Assembly (NCBI GenBank): GCA_036346405.1
Contig: CM070566.1
Coordinates: forward strand, 10,636,355-10,700,354
DNA: 64,000 bases
Source: Phyllostachys edulis
Lineage: Eukaryota > Streptophyta > Magnoliopsida > Poales > Poaceae
Direction of reading: 5' to 3'
The notes under the pieces are model-generated. The model saw only the letters and a program-made list of their open reading frames with translations, was not told where the DNA came from and made no database searches. A program made the position numbers and the translations under genes. Positions 24,664-36,433 of the stretch are shown here, in pieces. The first letter of the stretch is position 1. Each line of letters opens with the position of its first letter.

Positions 24664-24902
24664 ACTCATTATTGAAGCTTGATCACGAAGATCGAGTACC
24701 CAAAGAATAAATCCTAGAGATTATATGAAATTGGGTGGATTGTACTCTTTTTCCCTTGACAAGTTTTCCTGAAGTTTCTCGGATAAGGTTTTTAATGAGG
24801 CAATTTGTGCAGCACAGTAGAACATATTTCATGTACTCTTTCTCTAAATTTTTCTCACTAAGTTTTTATGGAGTTTTGATGAGACATAAAACATGACGGA
24901 TG
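24664..24902. other. copia 3' untranslated region
   Basis: AT-rich segment between the RNase H end and the polypurine tract; no coding content is seen. Confidence 0.5.
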
Positions 24903-24918
24903 AGTGCCCAAGGGGTAG
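24903..24918 (+). promoter_or_regulatory. copia polypurine tract
   Basis: CCCAAGGGGTAG immediately precedes the TGTTAAG start of the LTR, the position of the plus-strand primer in copia elements. Confidence 0.6.
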
Positions 24919-25180
24919 TGTTAAGAAACCGGGCCTAGGCTAGCAGTCCTGGCCCACGATGGCCTCCTCATCTATCCAGTAGCCTATATAAAGGAGGAGG
25001 GACCCCAACCATTGTACTACCATTTACAGAAGAGCTATAAAGAGAAGCCAGAAGTCCCATCATATCTCTGTGTTCAATCTACTATTTTGTTCTTGTGTTC
25101 TTGCATTGTTCTTACGATTACGAGTTTGTCTCACGAGGTGTCGCTTCGAATTTGACTTGCCAAATGACGGTTCCTCAACA
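24919..25180 (+). repeat. 3' LTR of the decayed copia element (262 bp)
   Basis: Starts TGTTAAGAAACC and ends CCTCAACA, with TG...CA ends. It contains a TATA box (24985-24992) and lies directly after the polypurine tract. A second copy was not found upstream in the window. Confidence 0.7.
24985..24992 (+). promoter_or_regulatory. copia LTR TATA box
   Basis: TATATAAA followed by GGAGGAGG within the LTR, in the orientation of the element. Confidence 0.6.
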
Positions 25181-25495
25181 AAAATAAGGTGAACGGTTTA
25201 GATCAAAAGGCTATATTAGCGACTATAGTAATAAATAGTAAAATCGCTATAGTACTTCATGCTTCAAAGAAAGCCGGCCACGGTTTACCGCAAAGATTTT
25301 TAGTATGCTTATTCTTTGCGAATACTATACCACAAGACTCGAAATACACTTTGTCGGAGCATTCAAAAAATTTCATAATATTTGGAGCTCATTTTCGATA
25401 TTTAGAAATTCCTACAACTATTAGCCTTTTCTAGAGGATGTTTTTCCACGCCTTTGGGGCCGGACGAAATATTTTCGTGCCCACGAGAGCGGACG
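25181..25495. other. spacer between copia LTR and CACTA B
   Basis: About 315 bases. An ATAAATAGTAAAATCGCTATAG segment near 25230 recalls grass gypsy LTR sequence, but nothing can be assigned. It ends in the ACG flanking the CACTA terminus. Confidence 0.3.
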
Positions 25496-25519
25496 CACTA
25501 GTACATACAGCTCATCACA

Positions 25520-25950
25520 GCACGGAGCTGTCATCATCACTGACGGTTTTTAACCGTCTAAATTTGTTTGTGCGTGATAACGATCGGTTATCCTGAGCGG
25601 TTCAAAAACCGAGGATACGATTATCACAGACGGTTTTTGTTCAAACAAATGCGTGAAGGTATAGTATATGCGAGCGGTTTCCATTAAAAGCTATGCGTGA
25701 TCGTAGGATATCTGAGCGGTTCTATTTACAAACCGTTTGTGATTTGAAAATATCACGCACGGTTTGTAAATAGAACCGTCGTGATATCTACGTATCACAG
25801 ACGGTTTTAATAGAAACCGTATGTGATACTATACCTTCACAGACGGTTTCAACAAAAAGACCATCTGTGATAACTAATTTTGTGGTTTGTAAATAGAACC
25901 GACATACCTTCACTGACAGTTTCAACCAAAAATCGTCTGTGATAGTTCTT
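25520..25950. repeat. CACTA B left subterminal repeat array
   Basis: About fifteen direct and inverted copies of the ATCACAGACGGTTT motif, many degenerate (GAGCGGTT, GCGTGAT). It is the presumed transposase-binding region and can form hairpins. Confidence 0.8.
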
Positions 25951-26089
25951 TATACCTAACTATTTTTTTAAAAATTTTGGCTAGCCTCAGGAATTGCTAG
26001 CCATACCCTCTGAAAACAAGGATGCAGAAAACAGATACATCACAGATAATCAATTGTTGACAACTCAAAGTGATCATTACTCAAAATAA

Positions 26090-29060
26090 ATTACAAAAGA
26101 ATTTGTTCAAGTATTGTCGCTATAGTTACAATTGAATCAATTGTTTGCAGGTGGTTGAGAGGTGTCGACGGGGTGAAACTCTGCGTCGGCAACGAAGTGA
26201 AACTCTCTGTTGGGGTTAATGATCTCTGTCTTGATGAAGGCGCAGAGCTTCCCTCGAACATCCGCGATCTTTTTCGCAACGAGTGCATCTAAATCTATGA
26301 TCAAGTCCTGTCGCTAGCAAGAGTAAAGTGGTAAGCATATATATTTAAATTTATAATTAGAAAATAATTATTTCGAGATTGACAAACCTCGGGATCCTTC
26401 ATCTTAGAAGTAATGATTTGCTGCATATGCAAACGTAGAATGCACATAGCTCATCATTTTTTTGCTGGCGGCACTACAAAAATAGAATTACATATATAGG
26501 TATAGTCAGTTCGAGACGCATTATTACAAAGTATGATATAGGATTGTTGTGTTGTAGCGCGTACCGAAAATTACGTCCTGTTTCGATCCCTTGTATAACC
26601 CTCCGTCATCAACATAGGCGATGAACGACCTACATGATTCCAAAAAGTTATCCTCGACCATTTCAAACAAAGGAAAACTACAATAGAGTTATGTATGGAA
26701 GAAATGAGCATACCTGTCGAGTATTCCTTGCAGAAGGCTGAAGTTGTGCTTTTTGCTGATTAGGGAATCAAGGTATATTACCCTGTTCCTCTTTAGTACA
26801 ATGACTAAAAGGATCCAGTGGAACCTACTATTGTATGTCGCTATAGTCATTAAACTTAAGTTCGTGCTGCGTATAAAGTACAAATGAAATTTATATAGCA
26901 AGTAGTGAAGCACTTACTCCTGGTTGAAGGGCACCACTGTGTAGTCCTTCTCATCCTGACGAAGCAATGCCGCCGTTATGTATTTCTCGACGAAGGATAT
27001 GTCTTCTTCGATGGTTTTCATAGAGACCACGTGTGGGTCGAGGAAACCCACCGGTTCAAACCATTCCCGGGCTTTTTTTCATCATGTATCTATACATAAG
27101 CAACGAGTTGTGGTATTTATCGGTATTACGTGAATGTAAAATTTGATTGTACACACTTACAGTGTCCAACATCGTAGAAGTGAGGCGTCGAGGGCAATGA
27201 GGTTGAATAGGTTGTATAAGTCGTTGAAGCCCACGATGAAGTGGCCTGACCCATTGAAGAAATGCTTATCCATGTATCTGACGGTGATTCCAGTATCACA
27301 CCCCTTCTCTTTGGTCTTTCGCACGTACCAGGCATGTAAAGCCTGAAAACCTACTCGAGCACGGACTAATACTGTGTCGGAGCATAACGGTTTTTTGATG
27401 GAGTACTTCTTGGACTTGGGAGGCTCCTTAATGTTCATCGATTTCGATTTGGCCTTAACGATTGGCCCGCTACATGTCTTCCTGTGAGACGACTCGGGAA
27501 CCAATACGGCGGTACACTTTTCTTGTTCCTTCAGCGTCTTCTCCACGGGAACCGATGAGGTGGCCTTCTGAAGCGAAGGTTGAGGTGGAGTCATCGAGGG
27601 TCCCTTTGGAGAGGAATGGTCGTGTTGAGATCGCGGCACTGCTGTGTCCAGGGCGATGCCCTTCTTGGGCCACTGGATAAAAGTGTGCATGGCATCCCCT
27701 AGTGTTCTGATGTCTTCGTTCGGGCGAATCTCCAGCGGGACGGCCATGAAATTATTATGTACCATATCCACCCGGACCCTAGCGTAACCCACGCCGTGGG
27801 CATCGTCTTTGCTTGTCCCTTCACTGGCATGATACGTCATCCCCTTGACCTCAATAGAAATAGACCCAACCATCCTCACTTGGAGCTTCTGGTGTCGGCT
27901 CCTACAAAATGATACACAATTAGCTAAGGCGCCTATAGGTCTATCTTTGGAGTATTCCAGAGATGTACATTACCTTGATGTCGTCAATAGGTAATTGGAC
28001 GTCATCATGTTCATAATTATGCGAGGACGCGATGCTACTCCGATGTCGAGGAGGACTGGCTCCCAAAATAACAGGGCCGACTTGCGACTGGTTCAGGAGT
28101 TGATTCATTTGATCCTGTAATTTTGTTATATGTCCTTGAAATTTTGTAGTAAGCATCTATACCAACCAGTCCTCGTGATCGGCCTTGGATCTCTTCCTAC
28201 TCCTATACGTGTCATAGTCACCTCGAATCCATAACTCCAAGGCACGTAAACCCCAAGTCCTTGTGTGCGACCGGGTGCTCCTTGTTTCCCAGAGTCAGAG
28301 ATAGTATATCCTTCTCCTTATGCCTTAGAAGGAGCCTTGGGAAGTTTGATGAGTCAATTCATCTTTGCAAGAGGTCATCATGTTATTATAGACACTGAAG
28401 TTATGGACTTATTAACAAATAGGTAGTTTGACATAATTACAGACGTTGGGACACTTCCGGTCCAGGGCTTGTGAAAGAGATGTTGCTCAAGACGTGACTT
28501 TTGCCCTCGCTCTTAACCAAATTTTAGGGCACGCTGTCTCGTGATCTCAAACAAATGGCACAGTAGTGTTCTCGATCCTCCCTCCGCCCATTCCGTGGAT
28601 TTACCCGTGTACCCGGTGTCCGAGTCCGTGAGGGGTGAGTGTTTTGTGCTCGAGAGCTTTGTGCGACGACTTTGCTCTGAAATTCGGCTGTCATCTTCAT
28701 CCGCACAAACTCGTCCCATATATCCCGTGGTGACAAGAATTTATACTTCGTGAAGGGCATCAGACCCGTATTCACGCATTTCGTGACAAGCGCATTCTTG
28801 AAGGTCCTCACGCGTGTCCCATCGCGAGCAATGCCTGCTTGTTCCACGTGTGCCATGTGCATCGCGGGATAGTGAACTTGCTCAAATATCGCCCATAGTG
28901 GGCCTCTCAGACGTTCATCAGAAACTTCTAGCTTGGTGTGGTGATGGAGACCCGTTCCCTTGCAAGTATCCCGTAGATGGTGCAGAATCTCACCGCCGAT
29001 CTCGGGGACTCGGAGAGGATCCCAACGTCAGCGACCTCCGTGATGATCGATCGACCGAGC
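26090..29060 (-). pseudogene. CACTA B accessory gene: Transposase_24 + GTFIQWPK-type domain + Ulp1-like protease (broken)
   Basis: On the minus strand, 28862-28524 contains TFKNALVTKCVNTGLMPF and DIWDEFVRMKMTAE, a good match to the En/Spm Transposase_24 family. 27879-27157 contains IRPNEDIRTLGDAMHTFIQWP, the variant of the GTFIQWPK domain. 26913-26689 contains FHWILLVI and VIYLDSL of the Ulp1/C48 peptidase core, and LCAFYVC near 26430 matches the catalytic Cys segment. A polar C-terminal tail (26288-26091) may end the protein. Order and spacing equal those of the gene in element A, so both descend from one two-gene CACTA family. Frameshifts between blocks, plus likely introns, break it. Confidence 0.7.
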
Positions 29061-30330
29061 AATTTTGATTTTCCTCGCCATCTCGCTTACTTATCACTAT
29101 CGTCGACATCCGGATGCATTCGCGACGTCGGTGACGGCGACGAAGGCGGTCTCTCGCCATCTAAACACTTGCTATCTATATAAGTTACATACGCAATAAA
29201 TGGATTGCAAGATTTGACATTCATCACAGCGAAATAATTATGCAACAAGCATAATACGGCAAGTAGTAAATCATCAATAAGCGGCATAAAGCACGTAAAA
29301 TTGATGATAGTTTGTGCTCTCAGAAGGAGAGTCGCACAAGAACAAGTCTTTGCCATCTCAACCAGTCTATACTCTTCACTAATTGACTTTGACAAAACAA
29401 TATAAGCCTTGAGCTCTAAAAACTTCTAATCTATCAAATATCCTAGAAACAGTAACAACAAGAACAATGTTCACTGTTAACATAACACCAATTCAGCAAT
29501 TAAAAAGGCCAACAACCTTGATTTAACAATATTGATTCACTGACAGTGAACAACCATAGTTAAAGTCAGGTCAACAACAAGTTTTCAGGACTAATAGAAT
29601 AGCATGAGTAGTATGTTTAACAGGAAAACATTAAAAGGGTAAAGACCATACAGGTCTTTAAGTATCCAAAAGTAACAGACTAGTATCTCAAGATCAATTG
29701 TGATTTGAACAATACTTTTAGACCTCAAGTCTAAACCGGATTGCAATGTCAATTTCAAGATATGATTGATTTCATCACAGAGCATTTACAATATCCCACA
29801 GAGAAATATGTCATCATATCTAGCATCCCAAACCCTAACCATCAGAACACCCACCATGTCCAGGGACCAAACATTCACAATCGAGGATTAACCTTCACAC
29901 GAGTGCAAGGAGGAGGCAGTCACGGGGAGGCCGGTCTGAAGGAGGAGGCCGTCTTGCGGGGAGAAGGACAGCATGGGGGACGAGGCAGTCTGGGAGCGGG
30001 CCACGGGAGGAGGTCGGGTGCAGAGGCGGTGACATGGGGAGGAGGATCACATGTGAGGAGGCCAGGCAGAGAGGAGGAGGCCGACACGGGGAGGAGGACG
30101 GCGCGAGAAGGAGGCTAGTGCAGGGAGGACGCCGTCGACGGGAGGAGGCGCAAGACGCCGAGGCGAGCGGCAGCTGGCCATCGATGTCCAAGGCGGCGAC
30201 GCCGAGGTCGAGGCGGTGTCGGGGCTTACGGGGAGGCGAACAGGCGAACCCTAGAGGAAGAGGAGCACGAGAGCTTAAGGAACCATCGAGAGCGGGCTAA
30301 GGGCACTGGGAGTTGAACGGGTAAGCCCTA
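29061..30330. other. CACTA B intergenic/promoter region, part GC-rich
   Basis: 29060-29880 is AT-rich without domains. 29890-30310 is GC-rich with GGAGGAGGC-like repeats and chance open frames on both strands, like promoter/first-exon regions of grass genes. A short subterminal-type repeat pair lies at 30335-30400. It separates the transposase gene from the accessory gene. Confidence 0.4.
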
Positions 30331-30689
30331 GGGTTATGAAGGCATATCATAGACGATTCTACTATGGAACCGTCTATGATAAGCAATCACAGACGGTTCT
30401 GATATGGTCCACATCGCAAGTCCTTAACAAAACTCCAAATAATTTGACTGAAAATTAATTTATCCACTAACAATTTAGTTGACTTCAAAAATTCATATCT
30501 AATTCAACTCAACTCCAAATCAAGTGAAACCAATTTTGATGCTCCACATTACAATGAAGTCCACATTGACAACAATATCAAAGATTACAAGTCCATAACA
30601 CATTAACACATGAAAATTCCATGTTGACATCAAAATATATGAGAAATTACAAGTCCATAACACATGGCAAGTCCACATTGACATGTCTG

Positions 30690-33430
30690 ATGTCATGGAA
30701 TAAAATTCTTAATTAAAATAAAGCCCTTCATGATGATCGACGCACATATAGCTAGCTTCCTCACTGGGTTCGTCCTCAAGCCTGATGCCGTCTCCGAAAG
30801 AGGCAACTCATCAAATTGATTGTACTCTTCCTCATCCACGACATTCTCAACTACGAGAATCCTTCTTTTTCCATAAAGAACTACGTGGCGATTCTTATTT
30901 GCCGGGTCTATTACATAAAAAACTTGAACAACTTGCTTAGTGAGAACGAATGGTTTGTCCTTCTCTCCGACACATTTGAGGTCCACAGTAGTGATGCCGT
31001 ACTTGTCGACCTTCACACCTTGCAGATGTTTAACCCAATGGCATCAAAGCAAGTGGGATCTTAAAAAGTACATAGTCGAGCTCTCAAATCTCCTCTACAA
31101 ACCCATAGTGGGAGTTCAACCCCGTGCCTGGCGGTATTGAACGCTTTCGTGAAACACATCTATCACGAACACGGCATTACGGGTTTGTGCTCTTCCTATC
31201 ACGGTGTTGTATAAAATGTGTACCCATTTATGTCGTATCCTTGCCATGTCATAATTGTAAATTGTGGCCCTTTTGCCAACCATAGCGTATATCATCACTT
31301 GATGACCTCCCAAATGATTCGCACCTTTAACCATTCGTTGAGCAAGCGGTTGTGCTCTCTCGTGATCCAAACCTCGACGATCTGGATTCTATTGGCGTAC
31401 CATGTCTTTGTGCTCGTCGATGTACGTGTACACTTGGGTCATGTGTTGCAAGACCATGAAATAGGCTTGAGCATACGTATCCAGATCGGGGTGATTGATT
31501 TCCCGATGGTCGATACCATCCGGTCTCCTCTCATGACGAGATAGAGGCACACCTATCAATTCCACAGAGCCATGTAGTCGCCTTGAGAACTCAATGACCT
31601 CTTCGGTTACATAACCTTGATGATCTTGCCCTCGATCGAGATCGATTCCATCGTAGGACTTAGGAATTCCCATGTACCTCTCGAGCAGGTACATATGGTA
31701 TTAGGAACACAAGGCCGCATATCTTTATCTCTTTCACAAGGTGAACAATGAGATGGACCATGATATCGAAAATGATGGAGGGAAATACATCTCAAGATGA
31801 CATAGAGTCGTCACCACCTCGTCCTGCAGAGCATCTAGTCCTTAGGGATCGATGACCTTTCTGAGCAATTAAGTTAAAGAAATAACACAACCTCAAGATT
31901 GCCCCTCGGACCTTGTTTGGCAAGATACTCCTAATTGCAACAGGAAGCATTTGTGTCATCAGCACATGACAATCATGAGACTTCATACCAATTAATTTCA
32001 AATCTTCCATAGAAACAAGTTTCTTAATGTTAGCGAAGTAACGAGAGGGACTTTCACACCATGCAAGCTCGACCACAGTTCATTTCTCTGGCCTTGGGCA
32101 GAGTGTAGCAATTTGGGGAATATGCGTTCGTCCTTTATCGGTCTCTTCCGATGCTAACTTCGATCCTTATGTTCATATCAACCAAGTCACGCCGATGCGT
32201 TAACACCATCCTTTGTTTTGCCACTAATGTTGATGAGAGACCAATCAAGCTATCACATACATTCTTCTCCACGTGCATGATGTCGTCACTGATGGCGAAC
32301 TTCTAAGTGCTCCAAATAAGGCAAGTCCCAAAAATTGACCGCTTCTTCCGGATGTTCTTCGGACGGGTTAATTTCGTCCTTCCCAAGCACAACATCGATA
32401 TCCTTAACCATATCATAGACCTCTTTCCTCTAAAAGCTCTTGGAGCTGAACCGTCCTCCTTATTTCGGTCAAATTATTTCTTCATCTTGCGGTATGGGTG
32501 AATCACGGGAAGGAACCTACGGTGGCCTATATACGATTTTGCACGAGTTATTCAGCCATACACTCTCCGTAGTATCTAGCGGTCTTGAGCAGAGCTTTGG
32601 CTCCTTTTGTACTAAAGCTCGATAGGTTACCAAGAGCAGAAAAATCATTGATGGTGCAGAACAACATGGCGCGTAAAGTGAAGTTCTCTCGTTTGTATGC
32701 ATCCCATACCTGTACCCGTTTGTTCCACAGTGTCACAAGATCTTCCAGCAATGGTGCTAGGTGCACATCAATATCATTCCCGAGTTCTTTGTGACCCTTG
32801 GCTAAGTAGTGACATCAAAATGTATACGCTTCATACAAAGCTAGGAAAAAGGTTGTAGATACATAGATTCACGGGCCAGGTGCTATGTCGGCTACTCATA
32901 TTACCGAAAGGATTCATTCCATCTGTACTCAACCCTAACCTTATGTTCCTCGGTTCCACACCGAACTCTTGGCTCGGATCGAAGTTTCTCTCAAAGAATC
33001 GGCGAGGTGTCTTAGCTTTCCATCTTTCTCACGATCCTTGAGTGTCAACGCATAATCTTGCCTCCTTTGGGTTTGCAAATAAACACTTCAAGCGTGGGAT
33101 CACAGGCAAATACCACAACATCTTAGCGAGGAGGTCCTTACTTCACCTTAGCAAGTATTCTTACGCTTGTACCGGGTTGCTTTGCACATGGGACATACAT
33201 GCATGTCTGCATACTCTTTACGGTAGATGATATAATCATTTGGACATGCATGTATTCTTTCTACTTCCATTTCCAATGGACAAAGAACCTTCTTTGCTTG
33301 GTAAGTGGTGCTGGGCAACACGTTTTCCTCTGGAAGGATGTCCGCTAGGAGACCTAACAATGTCGTAAAACTCTTATCGGACCAACCATTGATTGCCTTC
33401 AATTTCAGCAATTCAATCACAGTTGACAAC
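30690..33430 (-). pseudogene. CACTA B TNP2-type transposase with DUF4218 and DUF4216 (broken)
   Basis: Minus-strand fragments follow the canonical order of plant TNP2 proteins. 33429-33148 has WSDKSFTTLLGLL and IHACPNDYIIYRKEY, followed by a CPMCKATRYKR zinc-finger-like segment. 32766-32548 has DAYKRENFTLRAML and TINDFSALGNLS. 32076-31792 has LKLIGMKSHDCHVLM of DUF4218. 31694-31389 has a linker ending YTYIDEHKDMVRQ. 31016-30693 has VFYVIDPANKN and ENVVDEEEYNQFDELP of DUF4216. These proteins cut the CACTA ends. At least six frame breaks separate the blocks, so it is inactive. Confidence 0.85.
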
Positions 33431-33945
33431 CTTGTGTATTCCGGCTTGTAGCTAGGGAATAAAATCTCACCGAGTCCTCCATTAAGCCCTCGAATTTATA
33501 AAACTCTCTCTCCTTTGTAGTTCTCTTACGCATCGCGTAGCATCGATCCAGATTGTCATCATGTGACCTATCCTTATCAAAAGCACAGTCCACATCGGCA
33601 TATCGTTGACTTCCTCGTGATCGTCATTATTAACTTCTGTATAATGCTGCTTTACCGTGGTGGTCCAACATGTATACCCTTTTTGAAACCCTTGAATCAA
33701 GTGTTGCTTCGATCTGTATTGGGTTGTTAAACATCTTGAGACACATAATCAATGCATGGACGATTACATAATGGGGGGAGGCGGCAGGTGGAGGAGGCGC
33801 TAGGCGGGGGTCGACCTTCTCCTCTCTAAGTGGCGCAATAGGGAGGAGCAAGCAGGTGGAGGAGCTAGAGGCAGGAGGTGGCGCATGGGGAGGAGCGGCG
33901 AGTGGAGCCAGAGCCAGCGGCGGGGTTACTGTCAATGCATTTATA
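33431..33945 (-). pseudogene. N-terminal part of the CACTA B transposase gene and leader
   Basis: 33700-33482 on the minus strand is a degenerate open stretch where TNP2 genes carry a transposase-associated domain; only an RESFINSRA-like end is suggestive. 33760-33935 is GC-rich with GGAGG repeats and looks like promoter or leader sequence. Confidence 0.35.
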
Positions 33946-33949
33946 ATGC

Positions 33950-34165
33950 GAGAATATCATAGATGGTTCTTATTAAGAACGAATGCGTGATAAACCCTCA
34001 TCACGAGATGGTTTATAACTAGAATAAATGCGTGATAATGCCTGCACGGTTTGTAATAAGAACTGCATGCATTATCATAGACGGTTCTAGTTATAAACCA
34101 TCTATGATAAATGCATACGCAGAGCGGTTCCAAATGAACCGTGCAGTGATGAGGTGTCTTCTATA
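33950..34165. repeat. CACTA B right subterminal repeat array
   Basis: Inverted and direct copies of an ATCATAGACGGTTCT-like motif, corresponding to the left array but with ATAGACGG in place of ACAGACGG. Similar copies also occur internally at 30340-30400. Confidence 0.75.
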
Positions 34166-34896
34166 GCCTATTTTGTAGTAGTGACGAGGCATTTCCGTGT
34201 CCGTAGGGTACGGACAAGGTGTCATTTTTTGCATTTGAGATGAATCAAAGGAATCCTCTATAGAAAACACAAGAACGTGTGGTTGGGCGCTTCCTCCAAA
34301 ATTCCTAAGGACATATTCTATAGAAAATTCAAAGGAATCCTCCAGTGTTAAAATAATTATCACTATTAATTAGTACATTTGAGATGAATCACATTGTCAC
34401 AAATCTCTCCCTTATCTAAAGCTCAAAGAATTGCTGAGCCCAAGGAGCTTCACATCATCGTTTTTTTGCGAAAAACCTTGCATTTCTCCAAATAGCATTG
34501 AGGTCCCATTTCGGCGGACATCACCCATTGGATCGTGATCGTACGGCAGACATCGAGCGGATGCAGAGTCATTGGATAGTAGCATTGTCATAGACAGCCC
34601 AGATCCGCCTGCCCCACCTCCACACACTACAGGACACCCCCTCCCCCTCGATAGAGGCGCTTTTCTAGAGACATTTTTTTAATTTATCTCTAAAATAAGG
34701 AGTTATATAGTCTAGATGCGCTTTTTTATAGACACTTTAAAAATCACACTAAATTTTTTTTATGCCAAAGACGGTTTTGAGATGTTTTCAAGATACATCC
34801 AAAACGCTCATATATAATACTACATACTCTCTTCGTTTCGCACTCCGTCTTGCGATCTTCTTGACTTGTTAAGATCTTCAGGATATCATAGATACA

Positions 34897-34960
34897 ACTT
34901 CAAAGTTTTTTAGCATTGTGTTGGCAAATTATGATAAAATTGTACTTTTCTTCCATAAAA
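34897..34960 (+). repeat. left arm of a 0.97-kb inverted repeat
   Basis: TTCAAAGTTTTTTAGCATTG through TTCTTCCATAAAAT is repeated in inverted orientation at 35785-35862 with few mismatches and one small insertion in the right arm. This resembles a foldback or MITE-derived pair. Confidence 0.7.
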
Positions 34961-35784
34961 TGATGTTTTTTAAGAACCCGTAGATAGTTTTCATGACAAG
35001 CACATTGATGTAATTTTCGTGAGATCAATCCTTAATTCCAAATACATTTGTCTATAAACTTTGCCTGATGTATGCCATAGACTAGTGGCATGTAATGTGA
35101 AACCAAGGGAGCGTTAGAACTGGTGCATCTCCAGAACTAATCTTTACTCTTTAGTCATAGTTAGCTGGATTCTTCAGAGAATGCAACATCAAGACGAGTA
35201 ACTCCAAAGTACACAGTTTACCGGATCTTAGTCTACATAAATTAACGTATATGGGCCCGCGTGAACCATCGGTACGTGGTTTGTCCTTTCAACTTGCTGC
35301 CTTCACTAGGCGCGAATGTCTCGCTACTGACCAGGGCAACATCAGCAAACTAGCAGAGAGCTACGGCTGGAAGAAAAACATGACGTTTTCAAAAAAAATT
35401 CTCCTGGGAGTGGTCCAACGTTGCGTGGCGGCGGAGTGGAAAGATACCATTCCTGACAAGTGTACGGATGGAGTTTTAATGATCGCGTCTTAGGCACTGG
35501 CCTGGATCCTCATAGTCCTAAAACACAGATACAGTTTAGAGTAAGTTTATATGGCTTCAAGGGAGACCTGTCCTTAGCTTAGGTTCCCGTATATAATTAA
35601 AACTAGAAATTCTTACGTAAATTAGAGAAAACATAGAAAAATCCATACCACTTATTTGGTGGGTCCAAATTGTAATGGTGAGGAGGCGGAGGCGAGCGAG
35701 AGCTAGTGCGGTCATGTAGGAGATGAGAGGGATTGGGGATGGGGATGGTGGCGGCTGACGGGGAATGGCCGAATGAGACGTACA

Positions 35785-35862
35785 ATTTTATAGAAGAAAA
35801 GTACAATTTTGTCATAATTTTATCATAATTTGCCAACGCAATGCTAAAAAACTTTGAAAAGT
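35785..35862 (-). repeat. right arm of the inverted repeat
   Basis: Inverted copy of 34897-34960; the right arm holds an additional ATTTTGTCATA duplication. Confidence 0.7.
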
Positions 35863-36433
35863 ACATTTTTGTCATGAAAAGTATCGCACTCCGTCTGTCT
35901 TGTAATCTTCTCCAAGTTCCTAGATCAGTAGCTAGTGCTCACAATTACATCATTGGATATCAAACACATATTACGAAAATGTAAAGCTATTGCGTAATAA
36001 TAAACAAAGTGTAAATATACCTTACAGCTTTTAACTTTCAAAATGGCTGACCAGGCCAAACACCTTCGAAGAATCAGAGTGGAAGCAAAATCTAAAATAC
36101 CACACGTGGAACTCTCACGATATATCTACATACAATTGACTAGGGCCCAAAACCTAATCCATGGCCTTCTTGTCTTCCAGCCTTCACGAACGCGCATAAG
36201 TGTCCATATAACCTTCTTATGCCATACTTATTGAATAATAATATTGAGCGAGCATGAGTACACAACCGTACCCACGAGCCAACACACGAGAATCTGATTA
36301 TATAATATTCAAGGTTGATCAAAGGAATGGCTTATGGTTCTTTTGTTTACATAAAGCCACTTATTGAATTAGATTAAGTAGTAGCAAATCCACGAGACCT
36401 AGCATTTTGAACTAACACAGGTTTTAACAAAGT

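Larger units (their letters stand above)
7161..25180 (+). mobile_element. decayed Ty1/copia retrotransposon, split by a Tat gypsy element
   Basis: Gag-like (7290-7890), protease/integrase (8160-9470) and reverse transcriptase/RNase H (22728-24663) fragments occur in copia order on the + strand, followed by a polypurine tract and a 262-bp LTR (24919-25180). The coding region is interrupted at 9796/22728 by the Tat element, and the sequence on both sides continues the same integrase-RT linker. No 5' LTR or primer binding site was found upstream of the gag remnant, so the 5' end is lost or too diverged. Many stops and frameshifts show it is inactive. Confidence 0.75.
25496..34183 (-). mobile_element. 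CACTA (En/Spm-type) DNA transposon B with both termini
   Basis: The left end starts CACTAGTACATA and the inverted right end reads CACTACTACAAAATAGG. Each is flanked by ACG (25493-25495 and 34184-34186), the 3-bp target duplication expected for CACTA elements. Subterminal ATCACAGACGGTTT-type repeats occupy both sides. Two broken minus-strand genes lie inside: a TNP2-type transposase with DUF4218/DUF4216 domains (33430-30690) and an accessory gene with Transposase_24, GTFIQWPK and Ulp1-like parts (29060-26090). Length is 8688 bp. The left terminal repeat has diverged from the right. Confidence 0.85.
34184..36433. other. intergenic spacer with a long inverted repeat
   Basis: No convincing gene. 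The 80-codon open frame at 35251-35493 has no recognisable domain. The spacer contains inverted copies at 34897-34960 and 35785-35862 and otherwise appears unique. Confidence 0.5.

Noticed and set aside
35251..35493. 80-codon + strand ORF in the spacer
   Set aside because: No recognised domain, no neighbours or splice context to support a gene.
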